From positions 1 through 64,000 of the forward strand of contig NZ_LVJH01000058.1 in the NCBI RefSeq assembly GCF_001637205.1: a stretch of DNA of 64,000 nucleotides, read 5' to 3'. This document shows positions 8,720-17,814 of this stretch, piece after piece. This stretch comes from Paenibacillus glacialis. Its GTDB lineage: Bacteria > Bacillota > Bacilli > Paenibacillales > Paenibacillaceae. Position 1 is the stretch's first letter, and the number at the start of each line of letters is the position of its first letter. The translations under genes and the position numbers were made by a program. A model generated the notes under the pieces. It saw only the letters and a program-made list of their open reading frames with translations, did no database searches and was not told the DNA's origin.

Positions 8720-10303
8720 ATGCATTTAACAGCTTTACTTGTGGATGATGAGCCGAATATTTTGCGGAATTTAGAAAGTATTATCCCCTGGGAAGCCATG
8801 GGGATTGAAGTTATTGGCCTAGCTAAGAATGGTCAAAAAGCTTTGGATATCGCCAAGCAGTTAAGGCCGGATATGATCTTTAGCGATATTCGCATGCCTT
8901 CGATGGATGGGATCACCTTCCTCAAGTTCCTTCGTGAATTTAACGAACATGCTGAAGTTATAATTATTACGGGCTATCAAAATTTCGAATATGCGCGTTC
9001 CCTACTTCAATTGGGTGTTTACGATTACATCCTCAAACCCATCGACTATGAAGAGTTGATCGACCTCACCGAGAAAATGGCTATAAAGGTTCGAGCCAAA
9101 AAGCTCGAGCAAATGATGCACAAGAAAACATGGAATAAGGTAATCACACTCGCCTATGAGAAAATTCTATATGATATCATCATGGACTACACAACGGTAA
9201 ACACCAAGGTTCAAATATCCGAAGAATTCAATTTAGAAGACTACTCTTATGTTTGTCTACTTATCGATTGGGATCATTATTCACAAAAGTCGTTAGGCTG
9301 GGATGAGAAGGAGCGCAAGCTCTGGAATTTCGCCATCCGTAATGTACTTCAGGATGCGGTGGCCGGAAACAACCTGAAATGCGTCGTTCTGCAAATGCGT
9401 GAAGGCGAATGGTGTGCTGTGATCGAGCAAGACAAACAACAATCTCAAGTCAGCTTCATCGAAATACAACAATGGACTGAATATATGCAAATCGAAGTGA
9501 GTAAAAACCTCCATTTACAAGTCAGCATTGTTATTTATCCGGATCCGGTTGCAGTAACTGATTTATCGCAAGTTTATAAGAAAATGCAGCATATGCTGCA
9601 GCTAAGTCCAAATAAAGAAGAAACGTTGCCTATTTATAATCCGATTACTGCTCATAATGACTCCATATGGCATTTGATTGAAGAGATGGTCTCTAACCTT
9701 AAACAGTTCGATAGACCGATGACAGAAAACGCTTTTGAAAAATTAATCGCCCAGTTAGCCACAATCTCCGAGCAATCTTTTATTCGTGCCGAACAAATTC
9801 TACATTTTTTGGTGCTTCACCTACTACGAGAGATGCGCGAAATCTATACCATCACGATTCAAGAAGAGGAAGTCATCTGGAAAAAGCTAGATCAAAACCT
9901 GGGTGTTCAGGGCTTCATTTCACTTATTCAGGAAATTATTGAAAACAGTATGCATGCTACGTTTAAGAACAAAAAAAGCGATCTGCTTATGCATTCCGCC
10001 AATGACTACATCTGTCGTAATTTGGGATCTCATTTCGGTGTAGAGGAGATTTCCGAATATCTAGATATTAGCTGCGGATATTTCAGTCTTTTATTTAAGC
10101 AGCATTATGGGAAGACATTCGTCGAATACTTATCGAAGCAGCGCATTGAAATGGCCACATCAATGCTGCTATTAAGCGACAAAAACATCACACAGATCGG
10201 AATAGCTGTCGGCTATGCGGATAGACGTTATTTCACAAAAGTATTTCAGAAATATACAGGAGAAACCCCTTCAGAATATCGGGAAAAACGCAAGCAAAGC
10301 TGA
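8720..10303 (+). CDS. AraC-type response regulator, YesN type
   Basis: A 527-residue cytoplasmic regulator. The receiver domain (residues 1-125) has the acidic pair DDE near residue 10 and the phosphorylation site Asp56 in FSDIRMPS. A long middle region of unknown fold follows. The C-terminal AraC helix-turn-helix pair (about 425-525) contains EISEYLDISCGYFSLLFK and the closing FQKYTGETPSEYR. The start at 8720 follows the kinase stop by 1 base. Its likely target is the importer promoter upstream of 3791. Confidence 0.9.
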   Translation: MHLTALLVDDEPNILRNLESIIPWEAMGIEVIGLAKNGQKALDIAKQLRPDMIFSDIRMPSMDGITFLKFLREFNEHAEVIIITGYQNFEYARSLLQLGVYDYILKPIDYEELIDLTEKMAIKVRAKKLEQMMHKKTWNKVITLAYEKILYDIIMDYTTVNTKVQISEEFNLEDYSYVCLLIDWDHYSQKSLGWDEKERKLWNFAIRNVLQDAVAGNNLKCVVLQMREGEWCAVIEQDKQQSQVSFIEIQQWTEYMQIEVSKNLHLQVSIVIYPDPVAVTDLSQVYKKMQHMLQLSPNKEETLPIYNPITAHNDSIWHLIEEMVSNLKQFDRPMTENAFEKLIAQLATISEQSFIRAEQILHFLVLHLLREMREIYTITIQEEEVIWKKLDQNLGVQGFISLIQEIIENSMHATFKNKKSDLLMHSANDYICRNLGSHFGVEEISEYLDISCGYFSLLFKQHYGKTFVEYLSKQRIEMATSMLLLSDKNITQIGIAVGYADRRYFTKVFQKYTGETPSEYREKRKQS

Positions 10304-10313
10304 ATCTTCCCTT

Positions 10314-11228
10314 TTATACTTTAGATAATTCATCTCTGAATACTGGTCTATTGGCATATACACTAAAAAGTTTCTGTTTAATTTCCAATACCCGCTCTTT
10401 CCAACCAGATTTTTCCATGTTCCGGATAATAGCACATACTCTCTGATAATCTTTCCTGTTGCCCGCATGTGCAGCAGCCTGCTCAATATATTGCCGAAAA
10501 ACCATGTAAACCTCTTCCTTTAACATACTCAAGAAGCTTTTGTTTTTCGCCTTCCTCTATCAAAATACAGGTATAGACGTCTTTAAAAATCCCGTTTTGA
10601 TTTTCCAATAGAGCAATGATTTGGGGGTAGACAGAGAGCCAGTCTTTTGTATCATATGTACTTTTCAATTCATGGTAATAGTCCATGCTTCCACCTAATA
10701 TAAAATCGATTGCCATGCCACGCTGATCATCAAGCTTCCCTGCCAGCTGAAATGCTTTATACCGATATTTTTTCATTGATTTATAAGACCAGCCCAGCTT
10801 GTATCCTTCTTTTCTCCATCAAGTGTAAGCTTAATTACGCTATCATACTCCTTATTTTTCAATGCCATCTCTATCGCCATTTTCCTGAAGTTCGAATATT
10901 GAAGGTTTTGTTCTATAAATTCCTGTGCCTTCTTCTGACCGTCATGTTCCTTAATCATGTGGTATCTGATCAGATTTATCTTTTCCCCTAAGTAATTGAC
11001 ACTCCGTGCATCCCCCATATCGTAGGGACAATCACACTGGGTTTCTATTATTTCATATTCATGATCAAGTTCAACTCTAATATTGTACAGATCCGTGCCC
11101 TCAACTTGTGCCTCGTAGACATTGCCCTCATTAAGCTTCACTGATGCTATATAATCATTCTCGAAATAGTCATACCCTCTTGCAACTATCATGTTGTCGA
11201 TATCGTTTTCAAAGTTATAAAGATTCAT
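10314..11228 (-). pseudogene. SWIM zinc-finger protein, frameshifted
   Basis: The minus-strand frame starting MNLYNFENDIDNMIVARGYD has the layout of SWIM-domain proteins, but the zinc finger is incomplete: CDCPYDMG is present and the following CxH half is gone. The frame breaks at 10776-10773, where one lost G turns a Trp codon into TGA. The second frame continues with KKYRYKAFQLAGKL, and it breaks again near 10532 before the last part ending FRDELSKV. At least two single-base shifts plus the finger deletion show decay. The normal protein binds DNA or protein through its zinc finger. Confidence 0.75.
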
Positions 11229-11246
11229 TTTAGCAGCTCCTTATCG

Positions 11247-11396
11247 TTATGGTCCTTCGTTCCTATTCCGGGGTAATATTGAAAATAACACATCTAGCGG
11301 CTCTCTGCCAATCTCATATACTTCTGGGTCCAATGCAGATAACTGATTCGACAGATAGGGTGGATAACCTTTACGAAAGAGCATAATAATGCCATC
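11247..11396 (-). pseudogene. Possible C-terminal remnant of an unknown gene
   Basis: An open stretch on the minus strand, reading MLFRKGYPPYLSNQLSALDP and ending SILPRNRNEGP just before the ribosome binding site of the SWIM gene. There is no ribosome binding site and the frame runs into the toxin-antitoxin terminator. It may be the end of a gene once co-transcribed with the SWIM gene. Family not recognised. Confidence 0.3.
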
Positions 11397-11402
11397 ACAG
11401 AA

Positions 11403-11442
11403 AAACCTAGGAACCTATATAACTGTAACGGTTCCTAGGTTT
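11403..11442 (-). terminator. Terminator of the toxin-antitoxin operon
   Basis: A perfect 13-bp stem (11403-11415 with 11430-11442, arm AAACCTAGGAACC) with a 14-base loop. On the minus strand it is followed by a run of five T. The toxin stop codon at 11441 lies in the stem. Confidence 0.8.
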
Positions 11443-11749
11443 ATTCAAATAAAGATTTTTGATAAGGATGGCGAATTAGAAGTATTTCAACGTACTGTTT
11501 ATCATAACGGTAAAACACTTTATATGGATCTGATTTCCCTGGTGAAATAAGTACCATCCTCATATAAATTGGAACCCCTTTAATCGCCACTACTTTCCCA
11601 GGAATATATATGGACATCTCTTGTTGAACAAAATAATTCTCAATGACTTCCACCAAATGCTCGCCAATAGCCGACCAACCGTTGTCTTCTCTCCATATAT
11701 CCAGCTGGATTAATGACTGTAATGCCGTCTGCTTCCAAACGATATTCAT
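11441..11749 (-). CDS. RelE/ParE-family toxin
   Basis: A 102-residue protein with the order of elements of the RelE/ParE superfamily: a helical start (WKQTALQSLIQLDIWREDNG), a central strand region and a C-terminal KVFYRYDKQYVEILLIRHPYQ strand pair. Members either cleave mRNA on the ribosome or inhibit gyrase; which applies here cannot be decided from sequence. It overlaps the upstream gene by 4 bases (ATGA), the usual antitoxin-toxin arrangement. Confidence 0.7.
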   Translation of the reverse strand: MNIVWKQTALQSLIQLDIWREDNGWSAIGEHLVEVIENYFVQQEMSIYIPGKVVAIKGVPIYMRMVLISPGKSDPYKVFYRYDKQYVEILLIRHPYQKSLFE

Positions 11750-11988
11750 CGTTTCCTACGTCGAGCTAACTGCTCCAACACTTCTTCCTTTGACAAGGAC
11801 AGGTTGTTACCATTAACCGCTTCTAGTACAAGCTTCTCTTCTTCAGGATCAGTGACATCGTAAAAAGCAGACTGGGCAACTTCCTCAATCTCAAACAACA
11901 TAAACTTGCGTTTACCTACCTGAATATAAGCTTCGCCTTGCGTTAGAGCACTTGATAATTCTTCATTCTCAAGTTTGACGAGTTTCAT
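11746..11988 (-). CDS. Antitoxin of the RelE/ParE-like pair
   Basis: An 80-residue acidic protein with a basic C-terminal tail (EQLARRRKR), encoded directly upstream of the toxin with a 4-base overlap. Its N-terminal part resembles small antitoxins rather than a recognised DNA-binding fold. It would neutralise the toxin by binding it. The assignment depends chiefly on gene order and size. The ribosome binding site is GGGAGG. Confidence 0.6.
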   Translation of the reverse strand: MKLVKLENEELSSALTQGEAYIQVGKRKFMLFEIEEVAQSAFYDVTDPEEEKLVLEAVNGNNLSLSKEEVLEQLARRRKR

Positions 11989-12201
11989 TTGTTACTACCT
12001 CCCGTCGTTATAATAACTTTATTATAATCCTTTAAATAGTATTCGCAAAGATTCTATACAAGAAACCAACTAATAACTTCTGCAATGCTATATTATTAAT
12101 GATTTGCTCATAGCGATTCTTGTTTATTGAAAAGTCTGAAAAACCATCCCCCTAGCGGAGCGATCTATCTCCTGTTATGTACATACAATTATCTTTTATT
12201 C
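11989..12201. other. Intergenic, promoter side of the toxin-antitoxin pair
   Basis: AT-rich spacer that must contain the toxin-antitoxin promoter and the 3' end of the gene at 12202. A short GC-containing CCCCCTAGCGGAGCGA patch at 12149-12164 is present. No hairpin with a T run or reading frame was recognised. Confidence 0.3.
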
Positions 12202-12711
12202 TTAGGCATCCATCATACTCATTTCCTTTTTCAATAACTCTATAGGATGCGCATAGCCAAGTGTTCCGCAGAATAAACGGCCTGTCCATTTATTGAGTTC
12301 TACTAAATTGAGATTGTCATTTGGTATGTGTTCTTCAATTTGCCACGATATATGTAAATGGAAGTCACTAATTTGACTTAGTATACTTCTATCATGTGTC
12401 TTGGTATAAATAACTTCCCCACAATTACCCATATAGGTATTTACTTGATTCTCTGGGAAACCTTCTGCAAGGAATGTTTCCTGTATCGCATTCAGAACAA
12501 TAACATCAAACTTTTTGAAATGCTCAGCTTTTAATCCGTATAACACAATGCAGTATCGCGTCTGATTGTTCATTAGAATAACGCCTTTTCTTCGATCGAA
12601 CATAAATAAATTGGCATGCCATTCATAGAAGGGTTCACGCTTGATCGGCGTAATATCATTTGTCTTTATTTTCATTGCATCGGCTAATTTCTTAGTACAT
12701 TCAATAAACAT
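12202..12711 (-). CDS. DUF6933-like protein
   Basis: A 169-residue cytoplasmic protein. Its N-terminus (MFIECTKKLADAMKI, then WHANLFMFDRRKGVILMNNQTR) looks like the DUF6933 family, small proteins found in many Bacillales and often in toxin/immunity or defence neighbourhoods. Function unknown. It lies at the far end of the immunity array and may be an unrelated neighbour or an orphan immunity gene. Confidence 0.55.
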   Translation of the reverse strand: MFIECTKKLADAMKIKTNDITPIKREPFYEWHANLFMFDRRKGVILMNNQTRYCIVLYGLKAEHFKKFDVIVLNAIQETFLAEGFPENQVNTYMGNCGEVIYTKTHDRSILSQISDFHLHISWQIEEHIPNDNLNLVELNKWTGRLFCGTLGYAHPIELLKKEMSMMDA

Positions 12712-12758
12712 GCATACACCTAACCTTTCATACTCCGAAAAAATTTATGAATGGATGT

Positions 12759-12965
12759 TCACCATTCTTTCACTGCTATGCCCACTTTGGGCAGTAGATC
12801 ATTTACTCGATACAGTATAGATGGATTGTCTAATATCATTTGTTTGCTTTCTGGAGTCGTAAAACTTCTTAGAGTATCTATGCAAATCTCAAATAGTTCC
12901 TCATTCATACAATACACTAGTTTTTTCTGCCATTCCAACGGTTTAGTCAGTACTTCACTTGACAA
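12759..12965 (-). CDS. Small hypothetical protein
   Basis: A 68-residue frame with a TTG start and an in-frame stop directly upstream, reading SSEVLTKPLEWQKKLVYCMN and ending GIAVKEW. It ends 48 bases before the start of the DUF6933-like gene on the same strand and could pair with it. No clear ribosome binding site. It may be a truncated gene. Confidence 0.3.
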   Translation of the reverse strand: MSSEVLTKPLEWQKKLVYCMNEELFEICIDTLRSFTTPESKQMILDNPSILYRVNDLLPKVGIAVKEW

Positions 12966-13143
12966 TTACGCCCAATCTTTGTTCTTCATCATTCTATGTA
13001 TATAGTTACGAGTACATTTGAAATACAGCAAGAAAACGAAGATAAAAGAAAACCTGCTCTATATAACCTGTGTAATCTTGCTATATAATTTAATCGTTGA
13101 TGCGCTTACTGACTTTAAGAATTAATTGTCCGTATAACCAGTG

Positions 13144-13707
13144 CTAGCATAGTTCTAACACATCCGTAAATAAAGCATCTCCTAAAGTTAATCTTCTGTT
13201 GAACGGTTCAATATTTGGCAAAACGTCCCACTCACAAACGGTATCGTAGTAATCATAAAGATGACTGATCTCAGTGTATCCTTTTGAAGTCATAATCCTA
13301 TTAATTTGATTAGTAGCTTGTATCATTTCTAAAGATTCGGCAGTCCCATCAATTTCAAAAATACCTTCTATCAAGTTATGTCTTATAGAATAGCTATAAT
13401 CCAAAATATAAATCGGAAACAATTTAGAAATTTTTACATTTATTTGTTGACCAAGTAAGAAGCCTTCTTCACCTGATATATCGTGCAGATGTATTAAAAT
13501 ATCTGTCGAAGGACTAATCATATTTCTGCTTTCAATTTTCTTTAGATTACCAATCTCATTAAATTCATTTGGTACTCCTATTTTTTCAGCACATTTCATT
13601 CTATACCATTCGTCTAATTCTCTTTTAATAAATAAACGTTCAATCAATTCTCCAACCTCAGGAAATTCTTCAACAAAAAGCTTTCCGTGTTCCATCATAT
13701 CAACCAT
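13144..13707 (-). CDS. Orphan immunity-like protein, copy 1
   Basis: A 187-residue acidic cytoplasmic protein without signal or membrane segment; family not recognised. It starts MVDMMEHGKLFVEEFPEVGE and ends RRLTLGDALFTDVLELC. It differs from the copy at 24984 by a handful of residues (for example KIG/ILE, MISP/RISH, SGEEG/SGKEG), so both have been kept open. Being an isolated open gene in a toxin/immunity array suggests an orphan immunity protein that protects against toxins delivered by relatives. No matching toxin tip lies directly upstream. Confidence 0.6.
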   Translation of the reverse strand: MVDMMEHGKLFVEEFPEVGELIERLFIKRELDEWYRMKCAEKIGVPNEFNEIGNLKKIESRNMISPSTDILIHLHDISGEEGFLLGQQINVKISKLFPIYILDYSYSIRHNLIEGIFEIDGTAESLEMIQATNQINRIMTSKGYTEISHLYDYYDTVCEWDVLPNIEPFNRRLTLGDALFTDVLELC

Positions 13708-13968
13708 CCCTTACTGAATCTTACCTCGTTAATAAGAGAATTAGAAAAATCCGTATAACCCAGATCTGTTTTATATAAATCACAGTTATCTAAAATAGCA
13801 TTTTTTTAAGTTGATGAGCATAAAACCGATGAATGAAAATCAATATTTACCAATTTTAAGATTATCAAATGTACACTCTAATAAATATGCTTGTTTTATA
13901 TAGCTTCTTACTTATAATTGTATCTACCATCTGCCCCTTATTGATAATAACATATTATTCCATTTAGA

Positions 13969-14150
13969 TCCCCTTCTTCATCAATGGCTTTTTTCTTGTG
14001 CCAATGATAACGTCATGTCCATTATTAAACTCTTTGTGTACCTTCTCCATACCTGTGGTCACGGCTACCTACGTAGACAAATTGATCTTCTTTCACCCAA
14101 CGCAGTTCCAGCTTGTATTGCTCCAAGATTATCTATTGTTATGGAAGGAA
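13969..14150 (-). pseudogene. Degraded small gene, truncated copy of 25867-26136
   Basis: Same sequence as the small gene in the second repeat copy, but an internal deletion of about 95 bp joins the KLELRW-encoding part directly to the upstream spacer, removing the start. The fragment still encodes VKEDQFVYVGS and DHRYGE on the minus strand. Confidence 0.5.
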
Positions 14151-14265
14151 ATTTGTGTCGTCTGAGATAAACAAATAACACGATAGCTAACAAGAGCTGC
14201 GGTATTTACGCTTCGTTCAAGCGATTATCTTCGTTGAATAGGTCATAGCGCAGCATATAAAAAAA

Positions 14266-14296
14266 CCACAACATGAGTGGCTAGCTCGCGTTGTGG
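14266..14296. terminator. Hairpin B, copy 1
   Basis: CCACAA and TTGTGG arms enclose a second short CGAG/CTCG-type stem. On the minus strand the structure follows the immunity gene at 14440 and is followed by T-rich sequence. The same element recurs at 16595, 18407 and 26216, each time at the 3' end of a toxin/immunity cassette, so it is probably the shared cassette terminator. Confidence 0.65.
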
Positions 14297-14439
14297 CGTT
14301 GTTGAACATGCTGTACGTTCTTCTTCTAGATCACAAGGGTTTTTATACAAAATTTCATATAAATTGAAAGACAAGAAACCAATCAAGATACAGAGTATTT
14401 ATTTTTCTGTCCATACCTTGAAACCATTGTGGATATAAT

Positions 14440-14994
14440 TTATTTCAATGATTCATATGAACTTAAGCATCTTATTTTAATATTGTACATAGATATCCAA
14501 TCCCTAAAAAGCTTTTCACTCAATAGTTCTGGACATACCTTCTGGCTATAAGTAATAAAACTTCTAAACAACTCTTCAATCATTTCTTTTACAGTTGACT
14601 TTTCCATTACTATACATGATGGTGAAGGTGACCACCCATGTATTAAACTTTTGCATTCTAACAGTAGCTTTCCACCTTCTTCATCACGAAAGACTATTTC
14701 CCTCATCACACCTTGCTCATAAAATCCTAAGTTGCAGTTGTATTCGTTATTGTTAAACTTTTGAATCATTTCTGGCAATTCCTCAATAACCGATGGAAGG
14801 TCAAATTCACAATTTACAGGCCACCCGTCACTTCCAAAACCTAAAACAATAAAATCAATACTTCCAGTTTGATGTAGATATTTACAGATGTCAAATATTA
14901 CACTAGTTTCATCATCAAACTCATCATCGTATTTTTTTTCATCAATTGTCACTTTTTCAAAGCTATTTTTGTGCTGTAAATACATTTTAAACAT
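14440..14994 (-). CDS. Orphan immunity-like protein
   Basis: A 184-residue acidic protein with no recognised family, starting MFKMYLQHKNSFEKVTIDEK. It is soluble with no signal peptide. The region around SIDFIVLGFGSDGWPV and the tail with paired helices could be a small alpha/beta fold. It sits between hairpin B (14266) and repeat unit A (15210) exactly like the other immunity genes. No toxin tip remains beside it. Confidence 0.55.
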   Translation of the reverse strand: MFKMYLQHKNSFEKVTIDEKKYDDEFDDETSVIFDICKYLHQTGSIDFIVLGFGSDGWPVNCEFDLPSVIEELPEMIQKFNNNEYNCNLGFYEQGVMREIVFRDEEGGKLLLECKSLIHGWSPSPSCIVMEKSTVKEMIEELFRSFITYSQKVCPELLSEKLFRDWISMYNIKIRCLSSYESLK

Positions 14995-15209
14995 TGAATT
15001 TCTCCTCCAATATCTGTGTATCAGATGTGAATCTATTACTGCTAATAAAGATTACAAATCAGGTCTATCATCCGTCCCCTCAGTCACCTTATTAAGTGCT
15101 TTTGTCAAGTTATTAGGTGTTCGGTTCGGTTTGTTGGTTATACTATCTTGTTGTTAGAGTTGTGTGTCCAGTCTATTGACAGAAGTCCAATCTACCTTGT
15201 TGAGATTAA
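14995..15209. other. Intergenic spacer, no gene seen
   Basis: About 215 bp between the immunity gene and repeat unit A. A GGAGAAATTC ribosome binding site for 14994 lies at its left edge. Nothing else is recognised. Confidence 0.3.
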
Positions 15210-15440
15210 TTTTGAAAAAATGCAAGAAAAGCGAAGATCACAAAAAACAGGTCAATCATGGAGGTATCTGCCATAATCGACCTGTTCAATGTAACGCTTT
15301 AGCGTTAATTAGGTTATGAAATTAAAGCATTTGATGTGCGTACAAATAAAATGGCGAAACCTTTATACGGGTATTTCATAGGTTAAGTGTGTTACTGGGT
15401 GAATAAAGAACTCATTCGGCACTGGGTAGCCCCCACATGA
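15210..15440. repeat. Intergenic repeat unit A, copy 1
   Basis: A roughly 230-bp non-coding unit. It opens with GCAAGAAAAGCGAAGAT, contains the AACAGGTC hairpin at 15246-15286 and continues through GGTTATGAAATT, a TTTATACGGGTATT segment and the closing CATTCGGCACTGGGTAGC. Copies lie at 18118-18340 and 23210-23444. All sit at a cassette boundary in the same orientation. Confidence 0.8.
15246..15286. terminator. Hairpin A, copy 1
   Basis: AACAGGTC pairs with GACCTGTT, with an inner CATGG/CCAT stem. A-rich flanks on one side suit a bidirectional terminator. It ends the Syd-like cassette on the minus strand. Confidence 0.7.
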
Positions 15441-15495
15441 GATATTACGACGAATGGAAATTCTACGTCATCACAAAGAGTTCTATCCAATGATA

Positions 15496-16038
15496 TTATC
15501 TTTTTAGCCGTAAACTAGTAATTAACAGCTCAATACTCTCTGAAATCACTTCGAATGAATTTCTTTCGAAGTCCTCGAGTTTCACAGAACCATCTTCGTT
15601 GTCAACCACTACGTTAAGCCCGTTTCCTTCTATCCCTAAAGGAATATTCTCAAGTTTGTTGTCGTGGTTATTCTTGTATCCTTTAAGCGTGTTACTATAA
15701 GAATCAATATCTTCCTTTTTTAGTACCGATTCTAGTTTAATATAATAGTCATTAATAAATCCATCTAAATCGGCAAAATAATATGAATTAAAGTATTCTA
15801 TAACAGACGGATGAATCCTGACACCTAAGTCCTCTTCCAGTGAATTGAAATCATAAAAGCCTTTTTCGACAGGTTGCCATGAGATGTACTCATCCTCGTC
15901 AACTTCTCCAATGTAAATAAGAGATTCAGCATCTTCATCGAATGGTGTCTTAAATAAAAAGTCCAATCCTTCCTTAGCAATTTCTTTTCTTAATGAAAAA
16001 TATTGATTCATAGCTTCCTTTATAGACAAACATATCAC
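15496..16038 (-). CDS. Syd-like (SUKH superfamily) immunity protein
   Basis: A 180-residue soluble acidic protein. The stretch FYDFNSLEEDLGVRIHPSVI followed by EYFNSYYFADLDGF matches the core of SecY-interacting protein Syd, a SUKH-superfamily member frequently used as an immunity protein in polymorphic toxin loci. It begins 3 bases after the stop of the HHH-type toxin, so that toxin is its probable partner. The GTG at 16038 is given; TTG at 16029, with GAGGG upstream, or ATG at 16011 are possible starts. Confidence 0.7.
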   Translation of the reverse strand: MICLSIKEAMNQYFSLRKEIAKEGLDFLFKTPFDEDAESLIYIGEVDEDEYISWQPVEKGFYDFNSLEEDLGVRIHPSVIEYFNSYYFADLDGFINDYYIKLESVLKKEDIDSYSNTLKGYKNNHDNKLENIPLGIEGNGLNVVVDNEDGSVKLEDFERNSFEVISESIELLITSLRLKR

Positions 16039-16041
16039 CCT

Positions 16042-16554
16042 CTACTTGTTTAAGTATTTTTCTAGTAATTCAGCATATTGGCTATCACTACCCCAAATTC
16101 CTGCTTCTTTTTCAGCATTGTGTATTCCACCCGACCCAGGATGTAATTTTGATGGTACTGCAACAGCTTGACCACCACCGCCAATATGATGGTGAATAAG
16201 AGTGTCATTATTCAGTTCTTTAATATTAAACTGTGGGAAGTGTTCTCTGAACTGCTTATCATTAATTGGTGAAAAACCTAATTCAATTTTTTGCTTATTG
16301 GCTTTACTTATACTTTCAGGATATTTATCCATTACCTCTTTCCAGTAATAATCTTTATCTCGTAACCATCCTTCTGAATTTGTACCATTCTTCCCCTTAC
16401 CTACATATGGCATTTCCACTGTCAATCTAGGGTCAGCGGTATATTTAGCCTCGAGTTTACTTAGATCTGCATTCCGATATGTTCTAATTGGATGGTCACC
16501 ATTACCCATCCCCTCAGCCTCACGCTTCTTCCCACCCGGCCCATCCCCGTCCAT
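16042..16554 (-). CDS. Displaced toxin tip, HHH/HNH-like nuclease domain
   Basis: An orphan C-terminal toxin cassette. The frame is open from about 16593, where it reads NENSRFFSMDGDGPGGKK, the same seam as in the full VgrG-toxin at 27.2 kb. After the seam comes a unique 150-residue domain ending in LIHHHIGGGG, then VPSKLHPGSGGIHN and EKEAG, a His-rich metal-site pattern of HNH/Endo VII-like toxins. No ribosome binding site precedes the ATG at 16554. It is therefore probably a silent tip that becomes expressed only after recombination onto the VgrG gene. Its immunity gene follows at 16038. Confidence 0.7.
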   Translation of the reverse strand: MDGDGPGGKKREAEGMGNGDHPIRTYRNADLSKLEAKYTADPRLTVEMPYVGKGKNGTNSEGWLRDKDYYWKEVMDKYPESISKANKQKIELGFSPINDKQFREHFPQFNIKELNNDTLIHHHIGGGGQAVAVPSKLHPGSGGIHNAEKEAGIWGSDSQYAELLEKYLNK

Positions 16555-16594
16555 CGAGAAAAATCTGGAATTCTCATTCCGGATAAAAAAGAAA

Positions 16595-16624
16595 CCACAA
16601 CACGGCAGTTAACTCGCATTGTGG
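16595..16624. terminator. Hairpin B, copy 2
   Basis: Same CCACAA...TTGTGG structure as at 14266. On the minus strand it lies 31 bases after the SUKH gene at 16655 and immediately before the seam of the HHH tip, marking the boundary between two cassettes. Confidence 0.65.
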
Positions 16625-16654
16625 TGTTGTATTGTATGTTAGGATGCATAAGAT

Positions 16655-17194
16655 TCAATCAATTTCGCTGGGTTGAATTGAATTTAGAAATTCTTCAAAT
16701 GATGCACTCACAAAAAATAGTGTTTCATCCTGCCATTCTTCAAGTGACTTCTCCTCTAATTCTTCCTCAGTAAGTTCGGTTTCTAAGATAAGATCTTCAT
16801 GATTTTGAAATACAATCTTTGGGTTGTTCTCATCTTCACGAAAGTCAAACAAAAATCTATCACCAGATCCATTAATCGCAAAAGGGTAAACTTTCTTGGG
16901 TAATGCATCACTCACGGTGCCGTATGATCGTTCAATTGGTGAAAGTATTCTGCCTAATACTTCCTTTTCAATTAACGATAATAATTGAAAGCCCCATGTA
17001 AACTTTCCAGGTACTTCGACAACTCCAGGAATCCATTCTCCTTGTTGATCTATCACATTAGGTTTTGAACCATCATGATTCAGCACAGTATCAACATACT
17101 CCTTAGGAAATCGAACTTCCCACTTACCTTCCAACTCTTTAATTATTCTAATATCTAATTGCACTTGTTTAGACCAATGTATTTTTTTACTCAC
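16655..17194 (-). CDS. SUKH (SMI1/KNR4) immunity protein
   Basis: A 179-residue cytoplasmic protein. The SUKH signature is visible: IIKELEGKWEVRFPKEYVDT near the start, a FAINGSGDRFLFDFRED central segment, and the final SFEEFLNSI. SUKH proteins are the commonest immunity family of bacterial polymorphic toxins and typically block nuclease toxins. It lies 58 bases after the frameshifted WHH nuclease and is its likely partner. The ribosome binding site is AGGAGG. Confidence 0.8.
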   Translation of the reverse strand: MSKKIHWSKQVQLDIRIIKELEGKWEVRFPKEYVDTVLNHDGSKPNVIDQQGEWIPGVVEVPGKFTWGFQLLSLIEKEVLGRILSPIERSYGTVSDALPKKVYPFAINGSGDRFLFDFREDENNPKIVFQNHEDLILETELTEEELEEKSLEEWQDETLFFVSASFEEFLNSIQPSEID

Positions 17195-17252
17195 ATTGCT
17201 TCCTCCTTATTGGTTTTTCAGAAAAACTTAAGACTGCCATCTTGAATTTCAA

Positions 17253-17814
17253 TCACCGTTTCCCCATATTTTATTTCCACCTGTATGCCTAATATCATGA
17301 ATATCCTCTTCCACAAGCTGCATTCGACCAGTTTCTTGATGGTGGTGCCAAGTATACCCCTCAATTTTATCCTGTCCTGTTTTAATATCCAGTATTTGTT
17401 GCTCGTTAAAATGTAGTTTATCTTTTAAATAAGAGTCAATATCAATATTGCTTCATTTGCTTCAAGTTTTAACTTTTCAAAATACATTTTTGTAGTAGCT
17501 CTTAAATGCTGAGGTCGTGACATATTTAATAAATCATTTGCTGAGTGAGAATCTAATAAATTCACCTCTGTTTTAATATATTTTTTGTCAAATATCAGGA
17601 ATCCTAAAGGATCAAATTTCACACCTTTATAATCAGATCCCGCATAATCTGAATTTAAAATACTCGGACGCCCATATTTAGGATAGTTCAAATAGTTCTT
17701 TTGAAGATTATCCAATGCCTCTTCTAGTTTCTGTACAATAGTATATCCCCAATCTTTAACGTCCACCTTGCCATCCCTCGCTTGTTTAAGTAAATCATCC
17801 ACACTTACGGTCAA
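17253..17814 (-). pseudogene. WHH-type HNH nuclease toxin tip, frameshifted
   Basis: The frame from 17814 ends early at 17425 (reading LEANEAILILTLI). If the reading shifts by one base near 17449-17446 it continues DIDSYLKDKLHFNEQQILD, then the nuclease signature YTWHHHQETGRMQLV and HDIRHTGG, ending at TGA 17255-17253. This is the WHH branch of the HNH/Endo VII toxins, so one indel has inactivated it. The start is TTG at 17814, and no VgrG-type seam was found upstream. Its immunity gene at 16655 is intact. Confidence 0.8.

Larger units (their letters stand above)
13053..14303. repeat. 1.25-kb direct repeat, copy 1 (immunity block)
   Basis: Nearly identical to 24893-26253. It holds a complete 187-residue immunity-like gene, about 270 bp of identical AT-rich spacer, a degraded gene remnant and hairpin B. 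Copy 1 lacks about 95 bp of the remnant present in copy 2 (junction near 14124). The copies are in the same orientation, 11.8 kb apart, and could recombine to delete everything between them. Confidence 0.9.

Noticed and set aside
12751..13005. Plus-strand frame of 84 codons opposite the small gene at 12759
   Set aside because: No ribosome binding site and no family resemblance; the minus-strand frame fits the neighbouring gene direction better.
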